Shown here piece by piece: positions 25,264 through 33,675 of a DNA stretch of 64,000 nucleotides. Source of the DNA: an uncultured Candidatus Peregrinibacteria bacterium (GTDB lineage Bacteria > Patescibacteriota > Gracilibacteria > Peribacterales > Peribacteraceae). Numbering within the stretch: position 1 is the stretch's first letter; every line of letters begins with the position of its first letter. The stretch is from contig CAINVY010000007.1 of NCBI GenBank assembly GCA_903854335.1, positions 18,365 to 82,364 on the forward strand, in the 5' to 3' direction. The notes beneath the pieces are model-generated. The model searched no databases, was not told where the DNA came from, and was given only the letters and a program-made list of their open reading frames with translations. Both the position numbers and the translations under genes were made by a program.

Positions 25264-26334
25264 TCATGGTGCAACTATCTCGAGTGAGGTCGCATCGGCT
25301 GCCACTTGCATGACAATTTTTGCAATTCGCTTTGCGGCGTTTGGAAGAAACAGCGCGTGGAATTTCCTCGACATTGTTTCCAAAGTGGTGCGCTCTTGGA
25401 GGAGCTGATGGATCAGTGGGAGCAGAGAAGACGATAGATCTTCCTGCTCCAGCAGCACGCATCCCCCTCCCTTCGAAGCTTCCTGCGCATTCTTCTCTTG
25501 GTGATCCTGCGCCAGGCCTCGCAGCGGGACAAGAATGGTCGGGATGCCGTTCTCCGCGAGCTCGGCGATGGCGCCGGCTCCGCTACGTGAGAGCGCGAGG
25601 TCGCATGAGGCGTAGAGGTGCGGCAATTCTTCCTGCGCGAACGGAGCGGACCAATATCCTTCCTGCGCTTGCGCCCCTTTCTTTCCTTTGCCCGTGAGAT
25701 GGATCACGTCACAGAGCGAGAGGAGATTTCGCTCATGTGTGATGATGCACTCGTTGAGCGTCTGCGATCCCTGGCTGCCTCCGCAGACGAGGAGAATGGG
25801 GCGATCTCCTTTCAGTCCTGTGATACGCAGGCCCTCTTCCCTCTTCCCCTGAGAAATCTCCGGTCGCACGGGGTTGCCTGTATGCACGGTACGAATGCCG
25901 CGGAGCCCTGCGGCATGCGGAAAACCCGTACAGACGACTTTCGTGAAGCGTGCTGCGATTCTCGTTGCTCTTCCGGCAATGGCATCCGATTCATGGATGA
26001 CAACGGGGATTTTTTTCCGCCGCGCGGCGAGCACGACGGGGATACTGATGGAGCCTCCCTTACAGAAAATCACATCCGGCCGGAAGGAATCCATGGCGTT
26101 GCACGCGATCCTATATCCTTTCCAGAAGGTGAAGGGAAATGAGAGCGAACGTCTGGGCAGGGGAATCGTCACGGTGGGCATTTCTTCTTTTTTCAGGAAT
26201 GCGCTCTCCTCGGGTCTCAGTGAGCAGATCGTGAGGGACTGCGCGGAAGGTTCGATCTCATGCACGGCCCGCCAGACGCCGACGTACGGTGCGATGTGGC
26301 CGATCGAGCCGCCGCCCGCGAAGAGAATGTTCAT
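25264..26334 (-). CDS. murG: UDP-GlcNAc:lipid I N-acetylglucosaminyltransferase
   Basis: Membrane-associated GT-B enzyme that adds GlcNAc to lipid I to form lipid II. The 356-aa product has the N-terminal glycine loop ([11 protein letters not shown]), the second loop [14 protein letters not shown] and the UDP-GlcNAc region ([38 protein letters not shown]). The ATG lies 4 nt after the ftsW stop, the classical division/cell-wall cluster order. An internal stretch [17 protein letters not shown] is more basic than usual. Membrane binding is expected through a hydrophobic patch near residues 65-80. Confidence 0.94.
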   Translation of the reverse strand: MNILFAGGGSIGHIAPYVGVWRAVHEIEPSAQSLTICSLRPEESAFLKKEEMPTVTIPLPRRSLSFPFTFWKGYRIACNAMDSFRPDVIFCKGGSISIPVVLAARRKKIPVVIHESDAIAGRATRIAARFTKVVCTGFPHAAGLRGIRTVHTGNPVRPEISQGKREEGLRITGLKGDRPILLVCGGSQGSQTLNECIITHERNLLSLCDVIHLTGKGKKGAQAQEGYWSAPFAQEELPHLYASCDLALSRSGAGAIAELAENGIPTILVPLRGLAQDHQEKNAQEASKGGGCVLLEQEDLSSSLLPLIHQLLQERTTLETMSRKFHALFLPNAAKRIAKIVMQVAADATSLEIVAP

Positions 26335-26338
26335 GAGA

Positions 26339-27532
26339 TCAGGAGAAAGCTCGTCGGAGAAGACGCGAAGTTTTCTTGCGTTCGCGTCGAAGAATCACTG
26401 CTCCTTCCGTCGAGTGCGCGGAAATATTCAGGAGAATACCGATGCCGGTGAGCAGCGCGATGAGCGATGATCCACCGTAGCTGAGGAATGGCAGCGTGAG
26501 ACCGGTGATGGGGAAGAGTCCGACATTCACCGCGACGTTGACGCAGCTCTGTACGGCGACCCACGACGTGATGCCGGTGGCGAGCAGGAAGCCGAAGCGA
26601 TCGGGAGCGTTCTGCGCGATGCGGAATCCGCGATAGATCAGAATGCCGAACATGCCGACCACGATCATCAAGCGCAGGAAGCCGAGCTCCTCCGACATCG
26701 CCGAGAAGATCATGTCCGCTTGCACCTCCGGCAAGTAGCCGAATTTCTGCACGGATTTTCCGTATCCGACACCGAAGGCTCCGCCGCTGCCGATGGCGAT
26801 GAGCGCTTGTTTGATTTGGAAGCCGATGGTTTCCGAAATCTGGGGGCTTGCGGGGTTGAAGAAGGCGATGAAGCGATCGCGGATGTACTGCTTGTGCAAA
26901 ATGAGGGGGAGTCCCAGGACACTCGAGATCCCGCCGCCGAGGAAAAGGTGGAAGATATTGCCCCCGGCAATGAAGAACATGATCGTTGCGATCCCGCAGA
27001 GGATGAGGAATGTTCCGAAGTCCGGCTCAATGGCGATGATGAATGTGCTTATGGCCAGAAGCGTTGCGAAAGGAATGAATCCCTCCTTGAATGTACCGAT
27101 GAGCTGTTCTCTCTTCTGGAGCCACACCGCGAGGTAGAAAATGAACGCGAGCTTGAAGAATTCCGACGGTTGCAATGAGAGCGGACCGAGACGCAGCCAG
27201 CTGCTCGATGTCCCCCACCCCGCACTGAGGCCGGGGATGAGACAGGCGAGGAGCAAGCACAGTGCAATGACGAAGAGCGTGCGCGCATGGCGTTCCCAGA
27301 AGTGGTAGGGGACGAAGGCGGCGAGGAACATGGCGGAGAGTCCCAGGAGCACGTGGATGAAGCTGCGCAGCAGATAGAAGGAATTGCTCGGCCCCTGCAT
27401 GAGGCCCTGCTGCGTCATACGCAGCGTGAGCTGGTAGCTCTCGAAGACGCTCACGCTGGCGATCATCGCAAGACCGAAGAGCGAGAGGACGACAGCGATG
27501 CCGAGGAGCAGAAGATCCATCCGACGAAACAT
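26339..27532 (-). CDS. ftsW: SEDS peptidoglycan glycosyltransferase FtsW
   Basis: Polytopic membrane enzyme of the SEDS family that polymerises lipid II. The 397-aa product has about ten transmembrane helices. Family signatures are GWGTSSSWLRLGPLSLQPSEFFKLAFIFYLAVWL, the extracytoplasmic loop with KQYIRDR and IGSGGAFGVGYGKSVQKFGYLPEVQADMIFSAMSEELGF, and the last helices with ITGLTLPFLSYGGSSLI. FtsW rather than RodA is inferred from the murG neighbour 4 nt downstream. The start at MFRRMDLL is supported by a TATACT box 8 nt upstream; a GTG/ATG option 18 nt upstream was rejected because it lies in the promoter. Confidence 0.93.
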   Translation of the reverse strand: MFRRMDLLLLGIAVVLSLFGLAMIASVSVFESYQLTLRMTQQGLMQGPSNSFYLLRSFIHVLLGLSAMFLAAFVPYHFWERHARTLFVIALCLLLACLIPGLSAGWGTSSSWLRLGPLSLQPSEFFKLAFIFYLAVWLQKREQLIGTFKEGFIPFATLLAISTFIIAIEPDFGTFLILCGIATIMFFIAGGNIFHLFLGGGISSVLGLPLILHKQYIRDRFIAFFNPASPQISETIGFQIKQALIAIGSGGAFGVGYGKSVQKFGYLPEVQADMIFSAMSEELGFLRLMIVVGMFGILIYRGFRIAQNAPDRFGFLLATGITSWVAVQSCVNVAVNVGLFPITGLTLPFLSYGGSSLIALLTGIGILLNISAHSTEGAVILRRERKKTSRLLRRAFS

Positions 27533-27540
27533 GGCACCGC

Positions 27541-27546
27541 AGTATA
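27541..27546 (-). promoter_or_regulatory. -10 box of leaderless ftsW-murG promoter
   Basis: TATACT on the minus strand, 8 nt before the ftsW ATG at 27532. Confidence 0.55.
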
Positions 27547-27624
27547 GCAACTGGGGAGACTCGACGTTTCCCTTTTCTTCTTGATTGCATGGTTTTTTTT
27601 CTTCTCTGCGCCATACTTGTCTCG

Positions 27625-28056
27625 ATGTTGCTCTTCCTCGTCACGCTTGGGGCCTTCTCCCTGAGTATCGCCGCGAAAGTTCTCGTGGATCATTTTCTCT
27701 CCGGACGCTTGGCGATCCTCGGGGCGCTTGTCGGCTTCGAACGATCGGTGAATGCCGGCGTGGCATTCGGTATCACCTTCCCGGGGTACTGGCAGCAGAT
27801 TCTCGTCATCACCGCGCTCCTCATCATTGTTATTCTCGCGGTGCGCGCGAAAGATGCGACATTGCAGCGTGTCGCCTTCGGTCTCATCTTGGGCGGGGCG
27901 TTTGCAAATATCGCTGATCGTCTTCGCGACGGTCTTGTGACGGATTTCATCCAGGTGGGGTCGTTCCCCATCTTCAATGTCGCCGACAGCTGCATCACCA
28001 TCGGCGTGGTGCTTCTGCTCATCGATACGCTTCTTCTGGAGAGGCAAAGACGCTAG
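27625..28056 (+). CDS. lspA: Lipoprotein signal peptidase (signal peptidase II)
   Basis: Aspartyl protease in the membrane that cleaves prolipoproteins before the lipidated Cys. The 143-aa product has four transmembrane helices and both catalytic Asp motifs: GGAFANIADRLRDGLVTDFIQV and FNVADSCITIG. The start at MLLFLVTLG puts the first helix at the N terminus as in the family and lies 7 nt after CATACT. An ATG 36 nt upstream would extend the first hydrophobic segment. Substrates in this window include the lipoproteins at 1490, 24473 and 56459. It is divergent from ftsW. Confidence 0.92.
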   Translation: MLLFLVTLGAFSLSIAAKVLVDHFLSGRLAILGALVGFERSVNAGVAFGITFPGYWQQILVITALLIIVILAVRAKDATLQRVAFGLILGGAFANIADRLRDGLVTDFIQVGSFPIFNVADSCITIGVVLLLIDTLLLERQRR

Positions 28057-28088
28057 AAACCGGCCTACACTCCGGGCTTTCCTTTCGC

Positions 28089-28094
28089 TATACT
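28089..28094 (+). promoter_or_regulatory. -10 box of near-leaderless murA promoter
   Basis: TATACT lies 9 nt before the murA ATG; the 5' UTR would be 0-3 nt. Confidence 0.5.
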
Positions 28095-28103
28095 GTCAAC
28101 TCC

Positions 28104-29375
28104 ATGGCACTCAGTTATCGCGTTCGGGGTGGAATTCCTCTCCGAGGGCAGGTGAACGTCGGCGGATCCAAGAATGCCGCGCTTCCGCTGATCGCGGGGA
28201 GCCTGCTGACGGATGGCGAGACGGTTCTCCACAATGTTCCCCATCTGCGCGACACCGTGGCGCTTCTGCGCGTTCTCGATTTTTTGGGAGTGCAGAGCAG
28301 CTTCCATGAGGGAACCGTTCGCATCCGAACGCAGGGGCTTCGCAATCGTCCGATTCCTAGTGAGTATGTCAGCAAGCTTCGTGGATCGATTGTGTTGCTC
28401 GGGCCTCTCCTCGCACGGTTCGGTGTCGTGGAGATGGCCTATCCAGGCGGCTGCGTGCTCGGCAAGCGACCGGTTGCCGCGCACATCGATGCGTTTCGGC
28501 AGCTCGGCGTGGAGGACATGAGCAGCGATGAAGTGCTGCATCTCCAGGGGGCACTGCGCCCGGGGCGCGTCGTCCTTCCGGAATTCTCGGTGACGGCGAC
28601 GGAGAACATCATTCTCGCGGCTTCCCTCCTCCCAGGATCCACCACCATCGAGCTCGCCGCCGAGGAGCCGCACGTCGTCGACGTGGAACGGTTCGTGGAA
28701 GCGATGGGAGCGCGTGTCAGCGGGAAGGGGACGCATACCGTTGTTGTGGAGGGGCAGAAATCCCTGCAGGCGGTCACACATACGGTCACGCCCGATTATC
28801 TGGAGGTCGGTATCCATGCGCTCGTGGCTCTGGTGACAAGAGGCAATGTGACGATCCATGGGATCGAAGCCTCGCACCTCACATCTTTTCTCGATGTGTT
28901 GCGTCGCGGAGGGTGCGCGTGGTCGCTCACGGACGGCGGTCGCACGTTGCGCGTCGACGGTGAAGGTTCCCGCATGCGCGCGATGAGCATCCGCACGAAT
29001 ATTTTCCCGGGGTTCCCCACCGATCTCCAAGCGCCGTTCGGTGTCGCGATGACACAAGCAAACGGCGTCTCCCGCATCTTCGAACGACTCTACGAGGGGC
29101 GGCTCGGGTATCTCTTCGAGCTGGAGAAGATGGGGGCGCAGGTCGAAATGCTCAATGCGCATCAGGCTCTGATCATCGGACCCACACAGCTGCGCGGGAG
29201 GACCGTCGCCAGCAACGATATCCGCGCCGGTGCGGCCATGGTGCTCGCAGCACTCTGCGCAGAGGGTGAGACGACGATCACGGACATCCAGTACATCGAG
29301 CGTGGGTACGATCATTTCGATGAGAAGCTGCGGAGCCTGGGAGCGAAAATTGAGCGCGTAGAGACAAGGGATTAA
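28104..29375 (+). CDS. murA: UDP-N-acetylglucosamine 1-carboxyvinyltransferase
   Basis: First committed step of peptidoglycan synthesis: transfers enolpyruvate from PEP to UDP-GlcNAc. The 423-aa product has the substrate-binding start GGIPLRGQVNVGGSKNAALPLIAGSLL and the active-site loop YPGGCVLGKRPVAAH, with the catalytic (fosfomycin-target) Cys present. In the common motif RPVDLH the Asp is replaced by Ala here, a deviation worth noting. Later family segments are IRTNIFPGFPTDLQAPFGVAMTQANG and DIRAGAAMVLAALCAEGETTI. It stands alone behind its own promoter. A hairpin follows the stop codon directly. Confidence 0.95.
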   Translation: MALSYRVRGGIPLRGQVNVGGSKNAALPLIAGSLLTDGETVLHNVPHLRDTVALLRVLDFLGVQSSFHEGTVRIRTQGLRNRPIPSEYVSKLRGSIVLLGPLLARFGVVEMAYPGGCVLGKRPVAAHIDAFRQLGVEDMSSDEVLHLQGALRPGRVVLPEFSVTATENIILAASLLPGSTTIELAAEEPHVVDVERFVEAMGARVSGKGTHTVVVEGQKSLQAVTHTVTPDYLEVGIHALVALVTRGNVTIHGIEASHLTSFLDVLRRGGCAWSLTDGGRTLRVDGEGSRMRAMSIRTNIFPGFPTDLQAPFGVAMTQANGVSRIFERLYEGRLGYLFELEKMGAQVEMLNAHQALIIGPTQLRGRTVASNDIRAGAAMVLAALCAEGETTITDIQYIERGYDHFDEKLRSLGAKIERVETRD

Positions 29376-29376
29376 G

Positions 29377-29454
29377 CGTGGAAGGAAACCTACGGTTTTC
29401 CTTCCACGAGCCATCCTTTCCCTTAGAGGTGTCGCTTCAGCGCGGGAACCCGCG
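29377..29454 (+). terminator. Hairpins after murA
   Basis: At 29377-29408 there is a long stem (CGTGGAAGGAAACC with loop TAC, one bulge) starting 1 nt after the murA stop. At 29441-29454 there is a second stem CGCGGG/CCCGCG with loop AA. Neither has a clear U-run. The first belongs to a hairpin family with AACC-NNN-GGTT core also seen at 2094 and 32425. Confidence 0.55.
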
Positions 29455-29500
29455 AGACCCGCGCTTCGCGACATTTGTTTATTTATCGAGTAGAAGCATT

Positions 29501-29528
29501 TTGCACTCCTTGGTTCTTTCGCTACCAT
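29501..29528 (+). promoter_or_regulatory. Promoter (TTGCAC-16-TACCAT) of the 29537 gene
   Basis: TTGCAC at 29501-29506, a 16-nt spacer, TACCAT at 29523-29528, then 8 nt to the ATG. This supports the short start for the downstream gene. Confidence 0.6.
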
Positions 29529-29536
29529 CTCCTTCG

Positions 29537-30076
29537 ATGATGACATTCCAACCACTTGGCGGCCTCGCATTCCGTTGCACGGGCGGAGGAATGCCGATTG
29601 CGGTCTTCCCGGAAAAGTCCGACAATTTCGATGAGAAGACGCTCGTGCTGCTCTCCGTTCCGGAAGAAGAAGTGCGCACGCCGAATGTGCTCTCGTGGCC
29701 CGGCGAGTACAACGAGGGCGGTATATCGGTGTACGGGATCGGTCAGATGGAAGGGCAGGAAGTTTCCTATGTTGTGGAGGTCGACGGCGTGCGTTGTGCC
29801 TTCCTTGCCTCGCCTCTTCAGGATTGGACGGATCATCAGATCGAGATGGTGGGGGAAATCGATGTTCTCTCGCTCCCCGCGGAGAATGCGAAAATTGCGC
29901 AGAAGCTCATCGATGAATTCGATCCGCGCGTGATCATTCTCCTTCCGACCTCCGACAAGGAAGCGTACGCCGCGATCACGAAGCTCATCGGTGCTAAAGG
30001 CGAGGCCGTCTCGGAATACAAACTCAAGAGCTCACTTCCGGCGGAAGGAAGAGAAGTGGTGGTCATGAAGAAGTGA
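29537..30076 (+). CDS. Degenerate metallo-beta-lactamase-fold protein (CPR type)
   Basis: The 179-aa product resembles the short MBL-fold proteins common in CPR genomes (VLSWPGEYNEGGISVYGI, then VDGVRCAFLASPLQDWTDHQIEMVGEIDVLSLPAE). The zinc-binding HxHxDH motif of active metallo-hydrolases is missing, so it is likely not a classical metallo-hydrolase. No signal peptide. The start at MMTFQPLGG is fixed by the promoter 8 nt upstream; a longer open frame from 29378 runs through the murA hairpins and the promoter and was rejected. Role unknown. Confidence 0.75.
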   Translation: MMTFQPLGGLAFRCTGGGMPIAVFPEKSDNFDEKTLVLLSVPEEEVRTPNVLSWPGEYNEGGISVYGIGQMEGQEVSYVVEVDGVRCAFLASPLQDWTDHQIEMVGEIDVLSLPAENAKIAQKLIDEFDPRVIILLPTSDKEAYAAITKLIGAKGEAVSEYKLKSSLPAEGREVVVMKK

Positions 30077-30107
30077 TTCGGGGGTTTCGTAATGGCAGTC
30101 GGGGTTC

Positions 30108-30136
30108 TTGGCAATGTCTTCGATCTTCTTCATACT
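30108..30136 (+). promoter_or_regulatory. Promoter (TTGGCA-17-CATACT) of the FTR1-like gene
   Basis: TTGGCA at 30108-30113, a 17-nt spacer and CATACT at 30131-30136. The expected transcript has a leader of about 55-60 nt before the GTG at 30201. The leader contains a small hairpin (TGCCGGA/TCCGGCA). Confidence 0.45.
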
Positions 30137-30200
30137 GCTTACAGCCACTGCCGGACCTCCGGCACATTCGAAATGTGGTTTCTCATTTCTCCCTCGCACA

Positions 30201-30815
30201 GTGATCTCCTCGTTCATTATTATGCTTCGGGAAACCGTGGAAATGGTGTTGATTCTAGGGGCCGTCCACGCCGCATTGCGCTCGTCTGAGCACAGGGGAT
30301 GGGTGCTGCCATTTTGGCTTGGAGTTGCTTCGGGGATTGCGCTGAGTGTTCTCCTCGGATTTCTGATGAGAGTTCTTTCTCATTTGCCCGGTGGCAGCGC
30401 CGCGGATGTTGTGTCCGCTGCCATGAGCATCGTTGCTGCGATCTTCCTCTATGGTATGACGGTGTGGACGTGGATGCATCGAGGCGATGGAGCGGCATTT
30501 TCCCGGAAGCTGCATGAGCACGCGAGTGCCGGGAATGTCATCGGCATTTTCGCTGCCATTGTATTTGTGGTGGGGCGTGAGGGTTCGGAGGCGGTCGTTG
30601 CTCTTTTCGCCGTGCGGCCCGCTCACGACATCGTTTGGTTCGCTGCCGGAGGAGTGATGGGAATGTTAGCCGCATTTCTCGTCGGTTGGTTGTTCTCGAT
30701 GGGATTCCGTCGGATTCCCCTACGGCCGTTCTTCATTTTCACGAGCATTGTGCTCTTCGTCCTTGCTACGCACCTCGCGGCGGAAGGAATCGAACAAATG
30801 GCGAGCTTGTTGTAG
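30201..30815 (+). CDS. FTR1/EfeU-family iron permease
   Basis: Predicted multi-pass membrane permease for ferric iron. The 204-aa product has about seven hydrophobic helices and two REXXE iron-binding motifs in the expected places: RETVE (residues 10-14) in helix 1 and REGSE (126-130) in the middle. The start is a GTG giving VISSFIIMLRETVE, which matches the family's N terminus; an ATG 93 nt upstream lies inside the predicted promoter. No partner oxidase or EfeO/EfeB gene is adjacent. Convergent with a sulfotransferase-like gene. Confidence 0.85.
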   Translation: MISSFIIMLRETVEMVLILGAVHAALRSSEHRGWVLPFWLGVASGIALSVLLGFLMRVLSHLPGGSAADVVSAAMSIVAAIFLYGMTVWTWMHRGDGAAFSRKLHEHASAGNVIGIFAAIVFVVGREGSEAVVALFAVRPAHDIVWFAAGGVMGMLAAFLVGWLFSMGFRRIPLRPFFIFTSIVLFVLATHLAAEGIEQMASLL

Positions 30816-30840
30816 GAGTTTTCAGAATCTTCGTAGCTTT

Positions 30841-31686
30841 TTATACAATACTTTCGCTGGGTGCGGCTTTCGCACTTGTTTTCGGCCGGATGCGGTTGGA
30901 AGAAGAGAGGACTTCCTCGTAGAGATCGCGCGCACGTTCAATCATGTTAATTACTCTCTGTGGGAGCGCCGTGATATCCAATTTCTTTTCATGGCTCTTG
31001 TGGATTCCCGTGCTTTTCTCCACTTCCTTATGCCACTTCCCGTGCGCCCAAATTTTGAGTTCTTTGGCATCGACCGGAGGCTCCCATTCTAGATATGCAG
31101 AATCATGACGAAGACCGAGATGTGAGCAAAATTGGGACATGGTGTCATCAGGGTTGGCCGTGAAGTCCCCCGCGTCGACAACGACGGGATCTTCGCCTGT
31201 TTCCTGTTGTGCCCAGCGATACATTCTCACCTGCGATTCGTATCCGGCTTCGTGCCACGTGAATTGGTTGTCCTTCTGATAATGAGAGGCCAGAGCTCTC
31301 GCGGGATCACGCGTCATGAACGCGTGCTGATGGTTGTGCAGTGCCGAGAGAGGGACGATCGGCTTTCCGTTTCCCGCGAAGAGGTAGTACGACATTTCCT
31401 TTCGGAAGATGAGGCGCAGAGCATCAATGGAAGGGTGATCGGTGGGCAGGAGCAATTCCGGATGTTGCAGTTCCGCTGCAATGAGATTCCTCATATCGGC
31501 AGCTGTTTTTATCTTCGGTTCCGGCGAGTGATGCTGGAGTTCTTCGAAGTGCTGCAATCTCGCGAGACGTTCGTGTACGTAATGCGTGTCTGGTCTCCCC
31601 ATGAAGTACATGCCGAAGGCCGTCGAAACGCACCTCGGGACACATTGAAGCATCAAAGCTTCCGGTTTTTCACTCGAAATTTCCAT
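30841..31686 (-). CDS. Sulfotransferase-like P-loop protein
   Basis: A 281-aa cytoplasmic protein with the two PAPS-binding signatures of sulfotransferases: the 5' phosphosulfate loop near the N terminus (VPRCVSTAFGMYF, about residues 16-28) and the 3' phosphate motif FMTRDPARALASHYQ (about 123-137). The central and C-terminal parts are helical; the last 25 residues are basic and Ser/Pro-rich. The acceptor is unknown; carbohydrate or small-molecule sulfation is possible. It ends 25 nt from the convergent FTR1-like gene. CPR sulfotransferases are often part of surface-sugar clusters, but none is seen here. Confidence 0.72.
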   Translation of the reverse strand: MEISSEKPEALMLQCVPRCVSTAFGMYFMGRPDTHYVHERLARLQHFEELQHHSPEPKIKTAADMRNLIAAELQHPELLLPTDHPSIDALRLIFRKEMSYYLFAGNGKPIVPLSALHNHQHAFMTRDPARALASHYQKDNQFTWHEAGYESQVRMYRWAQQETGEDPVVVDAGDFTANPDDTMSQFCSHLGLRHDSAYLEWEPPVDAKELKIWAHGKWHKEVEKSTGIHKSHEKKLDITALPQRVINMIERARDLYEEVLSSSNRIRPKTSAKAAPSESIV

Positions 31687-31739
31687 ACCTTTATATTTAT
31701 CATGAAATTTGACTATGTCAATGGTGGTTCACGGAAACA

Positions 31740-32342
31740 TTATTTCAGGAGCAAGATTCCCTGATGCGCAAACGTTATGGCAACTGCGAGAAGGAGGACG
31801 CCGAGGATGCGGATTCCCCAGTGCAGATACGAAACGAAGCGCATGCGAATGAGACCCACGAGTAACACGAGCAGCATCATGCTGATCACGCATGCGATGT
31901 TGAGCGCCACCGCGAAGACGATGCTGCCGGCGAGGTTCCCTCTCGCGAAGATCGGAATGGCGACGGAGAACCAGAAGATGTAGAGGTAGGGATTGAAAAT
32001 ATTCGTGACCACCGCCTTTGTGAATGAGGCAGAATTCTTCGTGCCCTGGTACAGGTCTTTCTTGCGGATCGTGATGTTTTGATAGGCCAGGAGCACGAGG
32101 AACGCCGCTCCGAGAATCGACAGGATCCCGATCGCCGGCTTGATCGATCCGATCTCATGCGCCAGTAGGATGGAAACGATCGCGAAGGGAATATCGGTGA
32201 AGAGCGGGGCCAGTGTCATGATGAGTCCGGAACGCACGCCGTGTTTCAGTGTTCCCGAGAGGACGATCATCAGGAGGGGGCCGGGAGAGAGGCCGGCTCC
32301 GATACCGATCACGATGCCGGGCAGGAGAAAATCTCTGAGCAT
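31740..32342 (-). CDS. LysE/RhtB-family exporter
   Basis: A 200-aa membrane protein with about six transmembrane helices. The LysE-family signature is at the start (GIVIGIGAGLSPGPLLMIVLSGTLKHGVRSGL), followed by GAAFLVLLAYQNI and TNIFNPYLYIFWFSV. The family exports amino acids or related small molecules; the substrate cannot be read from the sequence. It is a single gene, with a hairpin and tRNA-Arg upstream on the same strand. Confidence 0.88.
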   Translation of the reverse strand: MLRDFLLPGIVIGIGAGLSPGPLLMIVLSGTLKHGVRSGLIMTLAPLFTDIPFAIVSILLAHEIGSIKPAIGILSILGAAFLVLLAYQNITIRKKDLYQGTKNSASFTKAVVTNIFNPYLYIFWFSVAIPIFARGNLAGSIVFAVALNIACVISMMLLVLLVGLIRMRFVSYLHWGIRILGVLLLAVAITFAHQGILLLK

Positions 32343-32424
32343 GGGGCGCAGTGTAGAGCATGTTTATCGATTGTCGGATTCGAGTTTTGAAAGTGCTCGA
32401 CACCATTGAGGGAAAAGATAGTTT

Positions 32425-32455
32425 ATGAAAGAAAAACCGTAGGTTTGTCTTTCAT
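32425..32455. terminator. Hairpin downstream of tRNA-Arg
   Basis: Stem ATGAAAGA-AAACC with loop GTA, one internal mismatch, 6 nt from the tRNA 3' end. Same AACC-NNN-GGTT core as the hairpins at 2094 and 29377. No U-tract. Confidence 0.5.
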
Positions 32456-32461
32456 GCCTTC

Positions 32462-32537
32462 TGGTGCTCCTGGCAGGAATTGAACCTGCATTTATCCCTT
32501 AGGAGAGGATTGTTCTATCCATTGAACTACAGGAGCC
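32462..32537 (-). tRNA. tRNA-Arg (anticodon CCU)
   Basis: 76 nt on the minus strand. Acceptor stem GGCTCCT/AGGAGCA-type closing, D-arm with TAGTTCAATGGATAGAA, anticodon stem ATCCT/GGGAT with loop CTCCTAA (anticodon CCT), T-arm GGTTCAATTCC, and encoded CCA. It reads AGG codons. Confidence 0.96.
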
Positions 32538-32564
32538 TTGTGCAAAGCATAGCATTTCTCTCTT

Positions 32565-33587
32565 TCACCTAAACTTCTTTCCTTCGTATCGCACGAGTTT
32601 GAGGCCCGTCTGCTGCCCGAGGATTTCTTTGCTGAGGGGATCGTCGTAGTCGGAGTCGTAGACGACGGTATCGATGCCGGCGTTGAGAATCATCTTCGTG
32701 CAGATGACGCAGGGGAAGCAGTTGCAGTAGAGCGTCGAGCCTTCGATGGAGATGCCGAACTTTGCCGCTTGCGTGATCGCGTTCTGCTCGGCGTGTGTGC
32801 CCCGGCAGATCTCGTGGCGCTGGCCGGAGGGGATTCCCAATTTCTCGCGCAGGCAGCCGCCGAGCTGCGCGCAGTGCGGAACGCCGCGGGGTGCGCCGTT
32901 GTAGCCCGTCGTGAGCTGTTGCTTGTCCTTCGCGATCACCGCGCCGACCCTGCGCCGCAGGCACGTCGCGCGCTTTGCCCACGTGTACGCCACCTCCATG
33001 AAGACCTCGTGGAAGGAGGGGCGGTCCGTGCCGTCGAGGAGCTTCAGGAAATGATCGAGCTTTGCCTCGAGCTCGATGATCGTTCCTTCGTTGATGATGA
33101 AGAAGTCACAGGTGTCGAGGAGGCGGCGAACTTGCTGACCGTCCGGCGGCTCGCCGATCCCCTTCTCTCGGTTGAGCTTCTCGATGATCTGTTCGCGCGA
33201 CAGATTCCCCTCTCTATTTCGCTTGAGCAGACGATCGATAATGACGTCGTCGTGCGCAAAGAGGCCGATCATCTGGAAGCCGGGGAGGCGACGGAGCTCC
33301 ATCTCTTCCGCGGGGTTGCGGATGCCGTCGATGATCCAATCCTTCTCGCTGTCTTGCTCGATATGCTCTCGCACTTTCGCCGCGAGGACGCCGGCGCCGA
33401 ATGTCTTTCTCAGTTCGTTGCCGATGTTCTGGAGATTCTCCCGTGTGTGTTCCATCCCGCGCTTCGTCGCCTCCTCGCGCACGATGTCGGAGAGGGAGAG
33501 CATCTGGAAGCCTCGTGCCTGCAGCATCTTTACGATTTCTCCCTTCCCCGTTCCCATGTAGCCGGTGAGTCCGACGGTGCGTGGCAT
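32565..33587 (-). CDS. P-loop nucleotide kinase-like domain fused to dCMP deaminase
   Basis: A 340-aa protein of two domains. Residues 1-185 form a P-loop kinase-like domain (GLTGYMGTGKGE, Walker A at 9-15), similar to dephospho-CoA or adenylate-type kinases. Residues 190-340 form a zinc-dependent dCMP deaminase with the His-Ala-Glu motif at 265-267 (THAEQNAI) and Pro-Cys-x-x-Cys at 292-296. dCMP deaminase makes dUMP, the precursor of dTMP. The start MPRTVGLTG follows AATACT by 6 nt. The same fusion layout is known from yeast Dcd1-type enzymes and from nucleotide-depletion defence proteins; the housekeeping role is more likely here. Confidence 0.88.
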   Translation of the reverse strand: MPRTVGLTGYMGTGKGEIVKMLQARGFQMLSLSDIVREEATKRGMEHTRENLQNIGNELRKTFGAGVLAAKVREHIEQDSEKDWIIDGIRNPAEEMELRRLPGFQMIGLFAHDDVIIDRLLKRNREGNLSREQIIEKLNREKGIGEPPDGQQVRRLLDTCDFFIINEGTIIELEAKLDHFLKLLDGTDRPSFHEVFMEVAYTWAKRATCLRRRVGAVIAKDKQQLTTGYNGAPRGVPHCAQLGGCLREKLGIPSGQRHEICRGTHAEQNAITQAAKFGISIEGSTLYCNCFPCVICTKMILNAGIDTVVYDSDYDDPLSKEILGQQTGLKLVRYEGKKFR

Positions 33588-33593
33588 GGCGTT

Positions 33594-33599
33594 AGTATT
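33594..33599 (-). promoter_or_regulatory. -10 box before the kinase/dCMP deaminase gene
   Basis: AATACT on the minus strand, 6 nt before the ATG at 33587. Confidence 0.45.
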
Positions 33600-33675
33600 G
33601 CGCAGATGCGCTAATGCACAAGGGGTGGAGATTGCGTATGGCCTGCGTCCGGCAAGCATGCTTCAATGCTGGCCT

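Noticed and set aside
32565..33587. Idea that this is a phage-defence dCTP deaminase system
   Set aside because: No other defence gene is nearby, and the gene lies between housekeeping genes; a nucleotide-synthesis role is more likely.
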